Below are positions 34,721 through 44,046 of a DNA stretch of 64,000 nt, in pieces (within the stretch, counting starts at the first letter, position 1; every line of letters starts with the position of its first letter). The notes under the pieces are model-generated. The model was not told where the DNA came from and searched no databases. It saw only the letters and a program-made list of their open reading frames with translations. Both the position numbers and the translations under genes were made by a program. The stretch is from Ruminiclostridium josui JCM 17888 (GTDB lineage: Bacteria; Bacillota; Clostridia; Acetivibrionales; DSM-1351), in the NCBI RefSeq assembly GCF_000526495.1, contig NZ_JAGE01000001.1, forward strand, positions 1,610,001-1,674,000, given 5' to 3'.

Positions 34721-35401
34721 CTATATTACACAACCACCATGAAAAATGCATTCATATACTTTAGTATCATTATAGAAAATTTCTTCATACCCATTAAACC
34801 ACTCAAACTCCCCATTCACTACACAATGATAGCTATATTGACCATTTCGATAGATCAAAGGTCCACGATAAGGATATTCTTTAGGAACTAATAATAGACA
34901 TTCTTTCAGGAAATCACCTGAAAAATCATCAGCAATAACCCGACCAATATAATTCATTGACCAGAATGGAAAGTTATCATACCACATTGCTTCTTCCCCT
35001 GAAAATTTTTCTCCTCCCAAATAAGTATCGATATATTTTAGATTACCTTCTTCATAGTAAAAATCATGTGAATTAGGTCTTGAGGAAGTTCCTTCAACCC
35101 CACGACCAGCATAAGTCGACTTTTTTGCACGGCATAAAAAATCAATTATTTCTTCATTTGCACAACTTTGCTGTTTACTATATTGGTAAGTGCAATTTTC
35201 ATCATCATAATCCTTTACAAATTTATCTACACTTACACCAAAATAATTGCTCAAAGCAACAAGTTTATTTATCTCAGGATATGACTGACCTACTTCCCAT
35301 TTTGCAACAGCTTGCCTTGACACTCCAATAGCTTCAGCTAACTTTTCCTGAGACAATCCTTTCTCTTTTCTTAGAGCCTGTAATTTATCTTGGAATTTCA
35401 T
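34721..35401 (-). CDS. XRE-family regulator with C-terminal DUF5680 domain
   Basis: 226 residues from the ATG at 35401, preceded by GGGGTGAAAAA; the longer ORF upstream has no such site. Residues 1-65 form a helix-turn-helix (FQDKLQALRKEKGLSQEKLA, IGVSRQAVAKWEVGQSYPEI). The C-terminal half matches the DUF5680 pattern: FLCRAKKSTYAGRG, SRPNSHDFYYEEGNLKYIDT, YLGGEKFSGEEAMWYDNFP and FWSMNYIGRVI. This C-terminal domain is often also found alone and may sense a ligand. The regulated gene is not evident; the flanking genes are on the other strand (NlpC) or the wal operon end. Confidence 0.87.
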   Translation of the reverse strand: MKFQDKLQALRKEKGLSQEKLAEAIGVSRQAVAKWEVGQSYPEINKLVALSNYFGVSVDKFVKDYDDENCTYQYSKQQSCANEEIIDFLCRAKKSTYAGRGVEGTSSRPNSHDFYYEEGNLKYIDTYLGGEKFSGEEAMWYDNFPFWSMNYIGRVIADDFSGDFLKECLLLVPKEYPYRGPLIYRNGQYSYHCVVNGEFEWFNGYEEIFYNDTKVYECIFHGGCVI

Positions 35402-35503
35402 TTTTTCACCCCTATACGATATTACAGAAATAATTTGAGCATTTCTACCAACCCCTGCTAACAATATGTCAACTATTAGTAGCTATTTAATATAAAGCAC
35501 AGT

Positions 35504-35983
35504 TTACTTATGATATGTTTCATTATTAATAATCTTAAAGGCCCTGTATACCTGCTCCATAAGAATAACTCTTGCAAGTTGGTGAGGAAATGTCATTTTT
35601 GAAAGACAAAGTCTGTAGTCCGAAATATTTATAAGACTTTGATCCAAACCAAGAGAACCCCCTATAATAAAAGTTATATGGGAATTCCCCGAAATCATTA
35701 TATTTTCAAGTTTAGCGGAAAATCCTGAAGAAGTTGTCTGCTCACCCGCCAAATCCAGTAATATAACATAGCTTCCCTGCTTAACTCTCTTTAGCAGCCT
35801 CTCAGCTTCCTTCTTCTTAACTTGACATTCCTGTGCCTCACTGAGAGAATCAGGTGCGTATTCATCATCTACTTCGATAATTTCCACTTCTGTAAATCTG
35901 GATAATCTTTTAGTATATTCTGATACTGCTTCTTTCAAATACTTTTCTTTCAGCTTTCCTACAGCTGCTATTGTTATTTTCAT
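35504..35983 (-). CDS. rlmH: 23S rRNA (pseudouridine1915-N3)-methyltransferase RlmH
   Basis: 159 residues from the ATG at 35983 (MKITIAAVGKLKEKYLKEAV), preceded by AGGAGATATTTAT. The SPOUT-fold knot is visible: VILLDLAGEQTTS, ITFIIGGSLGLDQSL and a C-terminal MTFPHQLARVILMEQVYRAF. It methylates helix 69 of 23S rRNA. It ends the wal operon, as in Bacillus and Staphylococcus (walJ then rlmH), separated from walJ by a 75-bp gap. Confidence 0.97.
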   Translation of the reverse strand: MKITIAAVGKLKEKYLKEAVSEYTKRLSRFTEVEIIEVDDEYAPDSLSEAQECQVKKKEAERLLKRVKQGSYVILLDLAGEQTTSSGFSAKLENIMISGNSHITFIIGGSLGLDQSLINISDYRLCLSKMTFPHQLARVILMEQVYRAFKIINNETYHK

Positions 35984-36058
35984 ATAAATATCTCCTAACA
36001 AAAACACAAAAATAAAGGAAAACCAGAAATTACTGATTCCCCCTTTTTACATTCTTTA

Positions 36059-36850
36059 TTATATTATATTAATTTGTCCAACTCTGTCCCTTAAAGCAAC
36101 TGCAAGCTCAACGTCACTGCCTACTGCTATCTTTTTTTCATTTAGTGCGTTATATGTTGTCTGGTAGGCAAGCTCTGGGAAATTGTTCTCACTGCTTAAA
36201 TGTCCCAAAATGAACCTGCTGCAGCCCTTTTCTGCAAGATATGTAATCACCTTCGCAGCATTCTCATTTGATAAGTGTCCGTGGTCTCCTAAAATTCTTT
36301 TCTTTAAAGGCCACGGATATGGTCCAACTCTAAGCATTTCAATATCATGATTGGATTCAAGCAAAACCAGGTCATTTCCTACTATGTAGCTCAAAAGTTC
36401 GTCACTCATATGCCCTATATCTGTTGCTGTGGTAATCCTTTTTCCTTCTGCAAAAAAATTAAAACCTACAGGTTCAGCAGCATCATGAGGAATTGAAAAT
36501 GGCCTTATACATATATCTCCGATTTCAAACTCTTCACCGGTATTGAATGCTACTTTGTTTTCAAGCTTTACAGGTCCAAGACCGTTTTCCATTGCACACC
36601 AAGTAGACTCATTTGCATATATGGGAATATCTACTTTCCTTGATAGAATCCCTGCACCTCGAACATGGTCAACATGTTCATGAGAAATTAATATTGCACT
36701 TAGTTCCTCCGGCTTTTCACCAATGGACGATAGTGCCTCAAGTATTTTTTTACCGCTCAAGCCGGCATCTATAAGAAGTTTTGTTTTTTCTGTACCTATA
36801 AAAAGTGCATTGCCACTGCTTCCGCTAAACAAACTGCAAAACTTGACCAT
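36059..36850 (-). CDS. walJ: WalJ/YycJ metallo-beta-lactamase-fold hydrolase
   Basis: 263 residues. The metal-binding motif is AILISHEHVDHVRGAGIL, with further ligands in FSIPHDAAEPVGF, TATDIGHMSDEL and LLESNHDIEML; FILGHLSSENN is near the C-terminus. The opening VKFCSLFSGSSGNALFIG is typical of WalJ. In Firmicutes it links wall synthesis or DNA metabolism to division, as part of the wal operon. It lies 23 bp after murA, with GAGGTCAATTAA before its start. Confidence 0.94.
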   Translation of the reverse strand: MVKFCSLFSGSSGNALFIGTEKTKLLIDAGLSGKKILEALSSIGEKPEELSAILISHEHVDHVRGAGILSRKVDIPIYANESTWCAMENGLGPVKLENKVAFNTGEEFEIGDICIRPFSIPHDAAEPVGFNFFAEGKRITTATDIGHMSDELLSYIVGNDLVLLESNHDIEMLRVGPYPWPLKKRILGDHGHLSNENAAKVITYLAEKGCSRFILGHLSSENNFPELAYQTTYNALNEKKIAVGSDVELAVALRDRVGQINII

Positions 36851-36873
36851 TTAATTGACCTCATTGTATATAA

Positions 36874-38154
36874 TTAATCCTCACATGGTACCCTGCTAAT
36901 ATCTGCACCTAAAAGATTCAGCTTTTGTACAAAGTTCTCGTATCCTCTGTCTATATATTTAATATTTAAAACTTCAGTACGCCCCTTTGAAATTAATCCT
37001 GCAAGTACCATGGCAGCCCCTGCTCTCAAATCTGTAGCTTTTACAGGTGCACCTGAAAGTTGATTTCCACCATCTATAACGGCAATCCTTCCTTCAACCT
37101 TAATCCTTGCGCCCATTCTTTTTAGTTCATCCACGTATTGGAACCTGGAATCCCATACACCTTCTGTAATAGTGCTTACACCTTCTGCAAGACTTAAAAG
37201 CACGGTAGCTTGAGGATGAAGATCAGTAGGAAATCCGGGGTATGGCAACGTCATTATGTTTACATTTCTAATCTTATTTCCACCTAAAATTCTTATGAAG
37301 TCTTCATCTTCCTGAACGGTAACACCCATTTCAATCAGCTTAGCAGTAAGCGATTCCATATGCTTGGGAATAACGTTTTTTACAGTTACATCTCCACGAG
37401 TGGCAGCGGCAGCAATCATAAATGTCCCTGCCTCAATCATGTCAGGGATAATGGAATGTGTTCCTCCGCCTTTCAGGTGATCTACACCCTTTATCTTTAT
37501 GACATCCGTTCCTGCACCTCGGATATTTGCACCCATAGCATTAAGAAAGTTTGCTACGTCAACTACATGTGGTTCTTTGGCAGCATTTTCAATAGTAGTT
37601 TGTCCTTTAGCCTTTACAGCTGCCAGCATCAAGTTTATAGTGGCACCTACGCTTACAACATCAAGATAAATCTGAGCTCCTGTAAGATTTGAAGCATCTA
37701 CCTTAACAATACCATGCTCAATCTCAACACTCGCTCCCATTGCCTCAAAGCCCTTAATGTGTTGATCAATAGGCCTAAATCCGAAATCACATCCGCCGGG
37801 AAGTGATACCTCCGCTTTTCCAAACCTTGCAATCAATGCTCCCAACAAATAGTATGAAGCTCGCATACTTTTTACAAGCTCATACGGAGCTGTCCAGCAA
37901 TTGATTTCTCTGGTGTCACATATAACGGTGTTGGCATCTTCTTTAGTAATTTTAGCACCTAATTTAACGAGTATCTCCAGTAAAACTTTTACATCCTTGA
38001 TATCAGGGACATTTTCTATCCGACTAATACCATTTATGATGAGTGCAGCAGGTAAAACAGCTACTGCTGCGTTCTTGGCTCCGCTAATTGTAACTTCACC
38101 ATTCAGGGGACATGGCCCATTTATTATAAACTTATCCAAACCCTTATACACCAA
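36874..38154 (-). CDS. murA: UDP-N-acetylglucosamine 1-carboxyvinyltransferase MurA
   Basis: About 421-426 residues. The conserved N-terminus is [20 protein letters not shown], with [13 protein letters not shown] following. The loop [15 protein letters not shown] carries the reactive Cys122 (the residue alkylated by fosfomycin) and RPID-H. It commits UDP-GlcNAc to peptidoglycan synthesis. The start is not fixed: in-frame TTG, GTG and TTG codons at 38154, 38151 and 38139 all follow AAAAGG or AAGGG, and the last gives the family-standard N-terminus. It is inserted between yycI and walJ and has a possible own promoter at 38280. Confidence 0.96.
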   Translation of the reverse strand: MVYKGLDKFIINGPCPLNGEVTISGAKNAAVAVLPAALIINGISRIENVPDIKDVKVLLEILVKLGAKITKEDANTVICDTREINCWTAPYELVKSMRASYYLLGALIARFGKAEVSLPGGCDFGFRPIDQHIKGFEAMGASVEIEHGIVKVDASNLTGAQIYLDVVSVGATINLMLAAVKAKGQTTIENAAKEPHVVDVANFLNAMGANIRGAGTDVIKIKGVDHLKGGGTHSIIPDMIEAGTFMIAAAATRGDVTVKNVIPKHMESLTAKLIEMGVTVQEDEDFIRILGGNKIRNVNIMTLPYPGFPTDLHPQATVLLSLAEGVSTITEGVWDSRFQYVDELKRMGARIKVEGRIAVIDGGNQLSGAPVKATDLRAGAAMVLAGLISKGRTEVLNIKYIDRGYENFVQKLNLLGADISRVPCED

Positions 38155-38279
38155 CCTTTTGTATAAACTGTCCAGGCTATAAACAGCAATACCTATTTAA
38201 TGAAGCAAATGGTAAATCTGTAAATACACCAAATTATGTAATCAAATAGTGTTTGCTATAATATTACACACACGATTTC

Positions 38280-38288
38280 ATTATACCA
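38280..38288 (-). promoter_or_regulatory. Possible internal promoter for murA-walJ-rlmH
   Basis: On the minus strand, an extended -10 TGGTATAAT (38280-38288) with a weak -35 (TAGAAT) 17 bp upstream. It sits in the 190-bp gap between yycI and murA and leaves a leader of about 120 nt. Confidence 0.45.
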
Positions 38289-38344
38289 TTTAGATTTAAA
38301 TTATTCTACCATTATTATCATATATTAAAATTTACCAATCTTAG

Positions 38345-39178
38345 CTATTTTATTTCTTCGCCATTACGTGCATTAAAATAATACTCTTTTCCGTCGGTAC
38401 TTCTTATTCTCCAGGATAACCCTTCGTAAAGAGTCTTTGTTTCCTTGTCAACTCCTGTATATCCCTTAAATCCCATATCCACATTACATATGTCAATGCC
38501 TTGGTATTTGGTCATCTTTGTTATTAGAATTTGATACGCTGGTATAATATTTATATCTCTTCTTGCAGTAATACTTATAGGCTTTTTATATTGATATTTA
38601 AGCTCGCATATTTCCTTGTTTATCACCTGAATCTCAATAAAGTTGTCAAAAACCTCATATCCTTTATAAAAACCCTTATATACTAACAACTTTTCATTTA
38701 CGTTTTTGGAATCAGTATAATAATCTTGTTTGAACTCATCGAAAGGCAAATTCATTTTAGAAGCCAATGCCTTGAATTTTGCATTGATTCCTTCTTTACT
38801 GTCGGTATAAACTTTCACGCTGTTCTCGCCGGTGCCTGTATACTCAAATCCTGAATCTGATGTGAACACAAGCTTATTTGTATCCTTTGTATATGTATCA
38901 TTCCCTGATTTTACATATCCTTTACCAAGAAGCACCTCTGCTATCTTTGTCTTATTTAGGGGACTCTCCTCGTATTGGAGTATGTAATCCTTGCCTTTAT
39001 ATTTAGGTATGGGACATTCTACATTAATACCATTTTTAGCCATAATCAATCCAGTATTGGTTATAGTTTGTTGGGATACCTGCTCAACCTTAATATTTTT
39101 ATACCAGGCAAAAGCCAAAACTATATTCAAAATTGTAAAGACTATTATTAAAATTATCTTGGCTTTCTTCCAGTTCAT
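38345..39178 (-). CDS. yycI: YycI-like regulator of the WalK kinase
   Basis: 277 residues with one N-terminal membrane helix (KIILIIVFTILNIVLAFAWY) and an extracellular rest. The YycI pattern is visible in LGKGYVKSGNDTYTKD, YKGFYKGYEVFDNFIEIQV and LYEGLSWRIRSTDGKEYYF, with the C-terminal NARNGE ending. YycI and YycH bind WalK in the membrane and tune its activity. GGAGGACAA precedes the ATG; yycH lies 68 bp upstream. Confidence 0.85.
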   Translation of the reverse strand: MNWKKAKIILIIVFTILNIVLAFAWYKNIKVEQVSQQTITNTGLIMAKNGINVECPIPKYKGKDYILQYEESPLNKTKIAEVLLGKGYVKSGNDTYTKDTNKLVFTSDSGFEYTGTGENSVKVYTDSKEGINAKFKALASKMNLPFDEFKQDYYTDSKNVNEKLLVYKGFYKGYEVFDNFIEIQVINKEICELKYQYKKPISITARRDINIIPAYQILITKMTKYQGIDICNVDMGFKGYTGVDKETKTLYEGLSWRIRSTDGKEYYFNARNGEEIK

Positions 39179-39246
39179 TTGTCCTCCCTCTGGTCATTAG
39201 TATTATTTCCCCTTGTACCCTGTTATAATCATTTTTTACAATTCTT

Positions 39247-40752
39247 TTATTTTTGGCTTAACGGTAGTACATACCTACCATTGTCTTCGGTATATAAGAC
39301 AAAACTTGGTACTATATTTTCTTTAAGAGCAGAATTTGATAGTACATAATATACTCCGAAATTCTTAACTGACATTTCTTTGTTGCTTAATTCCGGATAT
39401 TTCTCAAATGCTTTTGAATACATGTATTGAAATGCCCATTGATAATTTAAGGGTTTCCCTACCTTAAACTTGACAGGTATCATTTGACAATGAACTACTC
39501 TTTTTGAGTTTGCCTCAATAATTATAGCATTTTCCTGATTATCCATGCCTTTTGCAACTGAATAATCCTTTAATATCAAAGGAACCTCTCCCTCTTGTTC
39601 GTTTACCATAATCGAATAATCAAATTTAAAGGTATATGAGTTGGAATTTTCTTCGACTTCACTGAGGTATACATTTACTTTTGATAAAAAATTATTCTGT
39701 TTATTAACATCTATAATAAACTCTATTGCTTTCTTATAGGCATCCAATAGCCTAAGATTATATGCTGATGTCTGGCTTCCTGTGTACTTATATTCCAGAA
39801 CTGAGTTTTTGTATAACCTATACACGATATCAAGTCTTTTAAAAACCACTGAGCCATTAATATCCCTGTCATAGTCATAATCACTGCTTGATTCTCCGAA
39901 AAGTTCTGAGGCTATCTTTTCGTAATCTTCATAATCCAGAGAGTTCAAGTCAGCTTCATCCATTCCGGAAAAAGTTGAACATGTAATGCTAGGGTAGGCT
40001 TCAACAGTGTTATCGAGCATTGGACCAAGCATATCATTGGGAAAATTTAATTCTTCAGATTTTCCCCACTTTTCAGCAGCAAACTGATAATTTTTTGATG
40101 CAGGGTTATCTTTGAGGATATCGTACATTACTGTAAATTCCTCACTTCTCAATGAAGTAATCCTATTAACCAAGCTATATGTATATATATTCTTGTCATC
40201 TCTGATATAAAGGGTGTCGCTATATCCATTATCCGGGTCATCCGGACATATTATGATTTTATAAATACCTGAAAGGCCATCTCCTGCTGATGGCTTAAGA
40301 TTTAGCACCCATTTAACAATATCCGTTGGAATTGAGGTTTTAAACTCAATCATATAAGGTTTGCTGGCTGACAATTTACCCCATAACTTATCATCAAAGG
40401 ATTGAGTCTTTTGGGGCTTGCTATCCAAAGCTTGAGCTAAATATGTCTTCGCTCCATCCCAAATATTGTTGTAATCCTTTGAGCCATTAGGGATAACAAA
40501 GTGATCCCCATCAAAGTCTGTTGACATAACAATTCTTGAAGGTAAAAGATACTTTGATTTTGTGTCCTCTACCGATACCGGTAATGCAATTTTGGAATCA
40601 GAAAAAAGAGACGATAAAAAAGGGAAACTACTGGATTGAGTACTCCAGAGAATTCCCACCTGTACTACGCAAAGAACTATTAAAAATATTAAAAACAGTG
40701 TTTTAAGCTTTTCGAAATATAAACCAACTTTAGTAGAATTTAATTTTATCAT
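39247..40752 (-). CDS. yycH: YycH-like regulator of the WalK kinase
   Basis: 501 residues with a single N-terminal membrane helix (LKTLFLIFLIVLCVVQVGIL) followed by LWSTQSSSFPFLSS, the typical YycH opening, and a large extracellular region. Conserved middle segments include VYRLYKNSVLEYKYTG. The start has no clear ribosome binding site and lies six bases past the stop of the preceding ORF, so translation is probably coupled to it. The function in WalK control is known from Bacillus and is inferred here from order and topology. Confidence 0.85.
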   Translation of the reverse strand: MIKLNSTKVGLYFEKLKTLFLIFLIVLCVVQVGILWSTQSSSFPFLSSLFSDSKIALPVSVEDTKSKYLLPSRIVMSTDFDGDHFVIPNGSKDYNNIWDGAKTYLAQALDSKPQKTQSFDDKLWGKLSASKPYMIEFKTSIPTDIVKWVLNLKPSAGDGLSGIYKIIICPDDPDNGYSDTLYIRDDKNIYTYSLVNRITSLRSEEFTVMYDILKDNPASKNYQFAAEKWGKSEELNFPNDMLGPMLDNTVEAYPSITCSTFSGMDEADLNSLDYEDYEKIASELFGESSSDYDYDRDINGSVVFKRLDIVYRLYKNSVLEYKYTGSQTSAYNLRLLDAYKKAIEFIIDVNKQNNFLSKVNVYLSEVEENSNSYTFKFDYSIMVNEQEGEVPLILKDYSVAKGMDNQENAIIIEANSKRVVHCQMIPVKFKVGKPLNYQWAFQYMYSKAFEKYPELSNKEMSVKNFGVYYVLSNSALKENIVPSFVLYTEDNGRYVLPLSQK

Positions 40753-40758
40753 AATATT

Positions 40759-41199
40759 TTAAAATTTATCTAAAAGCCAATTACGAATATTGTCCAGTAA
40801 ACTCTTCTTTTCAGCTGCATAAATTATAGTGTAATTCTTGGTTTGCGGGTCATCTTTAGTGGCCTTAGTATAGGCTACTACCCTAATATGGTTTTCACCC
40901 TTATATTTTAGTTCAACATTCTTACCAAACAGTTTACTGCTTCCGACCTTAAATGTGTATTCTCCATCAGTGGTCTCAAGTGGTTGATACTTTTCAGTAC
41001 CTTTATCCCAGTACAGAAACTCAATAAAGGTTTCATCGTATGTACACACACCACAAATTGAGAATATTGGTTTTTCAACTACCTCATTGCCATCTGGTCT
41101 AGTAATCTTGACAATATTTGAAGCAGCCATTACAGGCGTTACAAATACAGCCATCAAAACAGAAACTATTATAATAAAAATCAGTAATTTTGATTTCAT
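40759..41199 (-). CDS. Secreted protein of unknown function inside the wal operon
   Basis: 146 residues. The signal peptide ends near TPVMAAS (residues 1-26). The remainder resembles a single beta-sandwich: NIVKITRPDGNEVVEKPIF, CGVCTYDETFIEFLYWDKG, then VELKYKGENHIRVVAYTKA, with a Cys-Gly-Val-Cys pair and a short basic/aromatic C-terminal helix (NIRNWLLDKF). It sits between walK and yycH, where canonical wal operons have nothing. GAGGTGATATT precedes the ATG. I do not recognise a named family; an Ig-like accessory that contacts WalK or YycH is only a guess. Confidence 0.75.
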   Translation of the reverse strand: MKSKLLIFIIIVSVLMAVFVTPVMAASNIVKITRPDGNEVVEKPIFSICGVCTYDETFIEFLYWDKGTEKYQPLETTDGEYTFKVGSSKLFGKNVELKYKGENHIRVVAYTKATKDDPQTKNYTIIYAAEKKSLLDNIRNWLLDKF

Positions 41200-41305
41200 A
41201 ATATCACCTCGAGAAAAAACAACTATCTGTACTATTTCCCAGTACTATATACTTATTATAATACAAGTTCTGTTACAATTCCATTACATGGCATTTAAAA
41301 AATAT

Positions 41306-43129
41306 TTACACTGCACGTGGTAATTTAACTGTTACCTCTGTGCCTTTCCCCATTTCACTAGAAATACTGATAGTACCGCCGTGTGCCTGTACAATTTCCT
41401 TGGCAATAGAAAGGCCTAAGCCTGTGCCCCCCATATCTCTGGACCTTGCCTTGTCTACCCTGTAGAATCTTTCGAACACTCTTGGTAATGATTCCTTTGG
41501 AATCCCTATTCCCGTATCCGTAACTTTTACATATATATCGTTATAGATTATACCTACATATACTGTTATTTCTCCATGCTCAGGTGTATACTTAATTGCG
41601 TTGCTTATAAGATTTACTATAACTTGCTCTAATCTGTCTTTATCCGCATTTATTGCAGGAATGTCCCCTATTACGTAGCTTTCAAGCTTTTGATGCTTTC
41701 TTTGTGCTTCGATTTGCATTCTTTCAACAATGGTTTTTACAATTGTATCCAAAAATACCTTTTCCATTTTCCAATTCATCTGCTGATTATCAAGTCTGGA
41801 CAACTGAAGCAAATCCTTTACTAATCTAGTCATTCTATCTGCCTCGGAGTCAATTACGCTAAGGAAGCGTTTTGATGTTTCCGGGTCCTCCATAGCACCA
41901 TCTAAAAGTGTTTCAGTATAACTTTTTATTGAAGTAATAGGTGTACGAAGCTCATGTGATACATTTGCCACGAATTCCCTTCTCATACTATCAAGCTTTT
42001 GCTGTTCTGTAACATCATGAAGTACTACAATAATACCCTCAGGTTTTTTATTTGTATCTGTAAATACAGCAAAATAAACCTTTACATACATATCATTGAT
42101 AATTGTGTCAGATTCTCTCACCGGGGATTCTTCAAAGTAAACTATATCTTCAATTCTGACATCAAGGCCTACCTTAATGGCAAATTCTTTAAAAGGTTTG
42201 TTTACTACGTCATCACCAAGGAGCTTTTTAACCGCTGGGTTGGCATGAATGACCATTCCATTTAAGTCAAAGGCTATTACCCCATCAGCCATATAGTTGA
42301 GTATTGTCTCAACCTTGTTCTTCTCACTCGAAATTTCGGACAATGTCTTCTTAAGCTCAGATGCCATATAGTTAAAGGTTCTTGTCAGATTTCCTATTTC
42401 ATCTTCAGACTTAACTGTCAATTGTTCCCCAAAATCTCCCTCAGCAACTTTTTCAGCCTTATGCATAACACTTATTATGGGAGACGTAATTGTCTTTGAA
42501 AGCATGTATCCAAGAAGCAAAGACAAAAAAACCGCTATAAGAGCGCTTGTAAGTATCAGGTAATTAAACTTCTCCAATATTGGAAGCCACGCCTCTTCCT
42601 GATACGTAAAATAAAAAATTAAATTGTCTTTAGGTTGTTTAATATACTCAAAATACTTACCGTTAGCACCTTTAATTAAACGCTCGCTTTTCTGGAGTTG
42701 GTTCCCTGCCCAAATAGACATAAGGCTTTCACTAGTTTTTATATTATTTGCAAATGCCTCAGGATCATCTGTATAACTCTTTTCAGACGAATAAAGGATT
42801 CCACCAGTAGAAGTCTGTATGTTTGTTAAATCTATTATTGTCATTCCCAGGAAAGAGGAATTCGCCCCAAAGAATAGGGCATCTCCACTTTCTGTGAAAT
42901 ATTCTAAAAGTTTTTGATTAGATTCCGGAACTCCGCCTCTTACATCTATCCAATTTTTATATCCTGTTTCTATACTGTTTGCAAAGCTGTCATAGTATAT
43001 ATTCTGAAGTCCGATATTAATAACAACATATACTACAGAAACCAGAATAATACACATTGAAATAAAAATGTATACAAGCTTCCACTGCAAACTGTTTAGA
43101 AGCCTAAAAAAACCTTTCCAAAATTTCAT
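41306..43129 (-). CDS. walK: WalK/YycG sensor histidine kinase
   Basis: 607 residues. Two membrane helices (about 18-38 and 184-206) flank an extracellular region. HAMP (TSPIISVMHKAEKVAEGDFG), PAS (VETILNYMADGVIAFDLNG), H-box FVANVSHELRTPITS with His392, N-box NLISNAIKYTPEHGE and G-boxes DTGIGIPKESL and GGTGLGLSIAKEIV follow in order. It controls wall hydrolase and synthesis genes with WalR. The periplasmic region (about 145 residues) is PAS-like in size. AGGAGTTAGC precedes the ATG, and walR lies 36 bp upstream. Confidence 0.95.
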   Translation of the reverse strand: MKFWKGFFRLLNSLQWKLVYIFISMCIILVSVVYVVINIGLQNIYYDSFANSIETGYKNWIDVRGGVPESNQKLLEYFTESGDALFFGANSSFLGMTIIDLTNIQTSTGGILYSSEKSYTDDPEAFANNIKTSESLMSIWAGNQLQKSERLIKGANGKYFEYIKQPKDNLIFYFTYQEEAWLPILEKFNYLILTSALIAVFLSLLLGYMLSKTITSPIISVMHKAEKVAEGDFGEQLTVKSEDEIGNLTRTFNYMASELKKTLSEISSEKNKVETILNYMADGVIAFDLNGMVIHANPAVKKLLGDDVVNKPFKEFAIKVGLDVRIEDIVYFEESPVRESDTIINDMYVKVYFAVFTDTNKKPEGIIVVLHDVTEQQKLDSMRREFVANVSHELRTPITSIKSYTETLLDGAMEDPETSKRFLSVIDSEADRMTRLVKDLLQLSRLDNQQMNWKMEKVFLDTIVKTIVERMQIEAQRKHQKLESYVIGDIPAINADKDRLEQVIVNLISNAIKYTPEHGEITVYVGIIYNDIYVKVTDTGIGIPKESLPRVFERFYRVDKARSRDMGGTGLGLSIAKEIVQAHGGTISISSEMGKGTEVTVKLPRAV

Positions 43130-43165
43130 GCTAACTCCTAAATAAATACGTTTACCACGATTAAT

Positions 43166-43864
43166 CTAAATTTTGTTGAAATAGTATCCAACTCCTCTTT
43201 TAGTAACAATGTACTGTGGATTTGCAGGATCCTGCTCAAGTTTTTCCCTTACTCTTCTGACTGTAACGTCAACAGTTCTTACATCCCCATAATATTCATA
43301 GCCCCAAACCTTTTCCAGAAGAGTTTCTCTTGAAAATATGGTTCCCTGCTGTGCTGCAAGAAATTTTACAAGTTCAAATTCACGGAGAGTGAGCTCAATA
43401 GTTTCTTCTCCTCTTTTAATTTCATACCTGTCTATATCAATAGTTAAATCCCCATACTTGTTTATATGAGAATTAGTATTCTCCTTCGGCTGCTCACTGG
43501 GTATAAGCCTTCTAAGGTTTGCCTTGACTCGTGCCATAAGTTCTCTCGGACTAAATGGCTTTGTTATATAGTCATCAGCTCCCAACTCGAGCCCCAGAAC
43601 TTTATCCACTTCTTCTTCCTTTGCAGTCAGCATAAGAATAGGTGTTGAAATGGACTGTCTTAATTTTCTGCATACAGTGAATCCATCCATTTTAGGAAGC
43701 ATTATATCCAACAAAATAAGATCCGGATTCTGGGAAAGTGCAAGGTTCACTGCTTCCTCTCCATCATAAGCCTCTATTGTATCATAGCCTTCCTTTTTTA
43801 GGTTGAATTTCAATATATCGACAATATTTTTCTCATCGTCTACAATTAAGATCTTTTTGTTCAA
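43166..43864 (-). CDS. walR: WalR/YycF response regulator
   Basis: 232 residues, OmpR family. The receiver has acidic pair Asp9-Asp10, phospho-acceptor Asp53 ([16 protein letters not shown]), [13 protein letters not shown] and the Lys of [13 protein letters not shown]. The winged-helix domain has [16 protein letters not shown] and [16 protein letters not shown]. It begins with a TTG codon at 43862-43864 after GGGGTGTAATT. It is first in the wal operon, behind an extended -10 promoter at 43918. Confidence 0.95.
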   Translation of the reverse strand: MNKKILIVDDEKNIVDILKFNLKKEGYDTIEAYDGEEAVNLALSQNPDLILLDIMLPKMDGFTVCRKLRQSISTPILMLTAKEEEVDKVLGLELGADDYITKPFSPRELMARVKANLRRLIPSEQPKENTNSHINKYGDLTIDIDRYEIKRGEETIELTLREFELVKFLAAQQGTIFSRETLLEKVWGYEYYGDVRTVDVTVRRVREKLEQDPANPQYIVTKRGVGYYFNKI

Positions 43865-43917
43865 AATTACACCCCTATCAAATTTTTTTATGCATCTCTA
43901 CACTAAAGTCTACCTGA

Positions 43918-43926
43918 ATTATACCA
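43918..43926 (-). promoter_or_regulatory. Extended -10 promoter of the wal operon
   Basis: On the minus strand, TGGTATAAT with the -10 at 43918-43923; the -35 region (TTTTAA) is weak. It sits about 55 bp before the walR start. Confidence 0.6.
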
Positions 43927-43987
43927 TTAATTATTCGTAATTAAAAATTAATATTTTGGTAATATTGCTTTTTTATATAAAACAGAA

Positions 43988-44008
43988 GGAGTATAAACAT
44001 TATACTCC
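43988..44008 (-). terminator. Terminator of the TolC-like gene pair
   Basis: Perfect 9-bp inverted repeat GGAGTATAA (43988-43996) / TTATACTCC (44000-44008), followed on the minus strand by TTCTGTTTTATAT. It separates the TolC-like pair from walR. Confidence 0.75.
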
Positions 44009-44046
44009 TGTAACTTAGACGTAATCTTTTAAAAAAAGTTCCAGTA

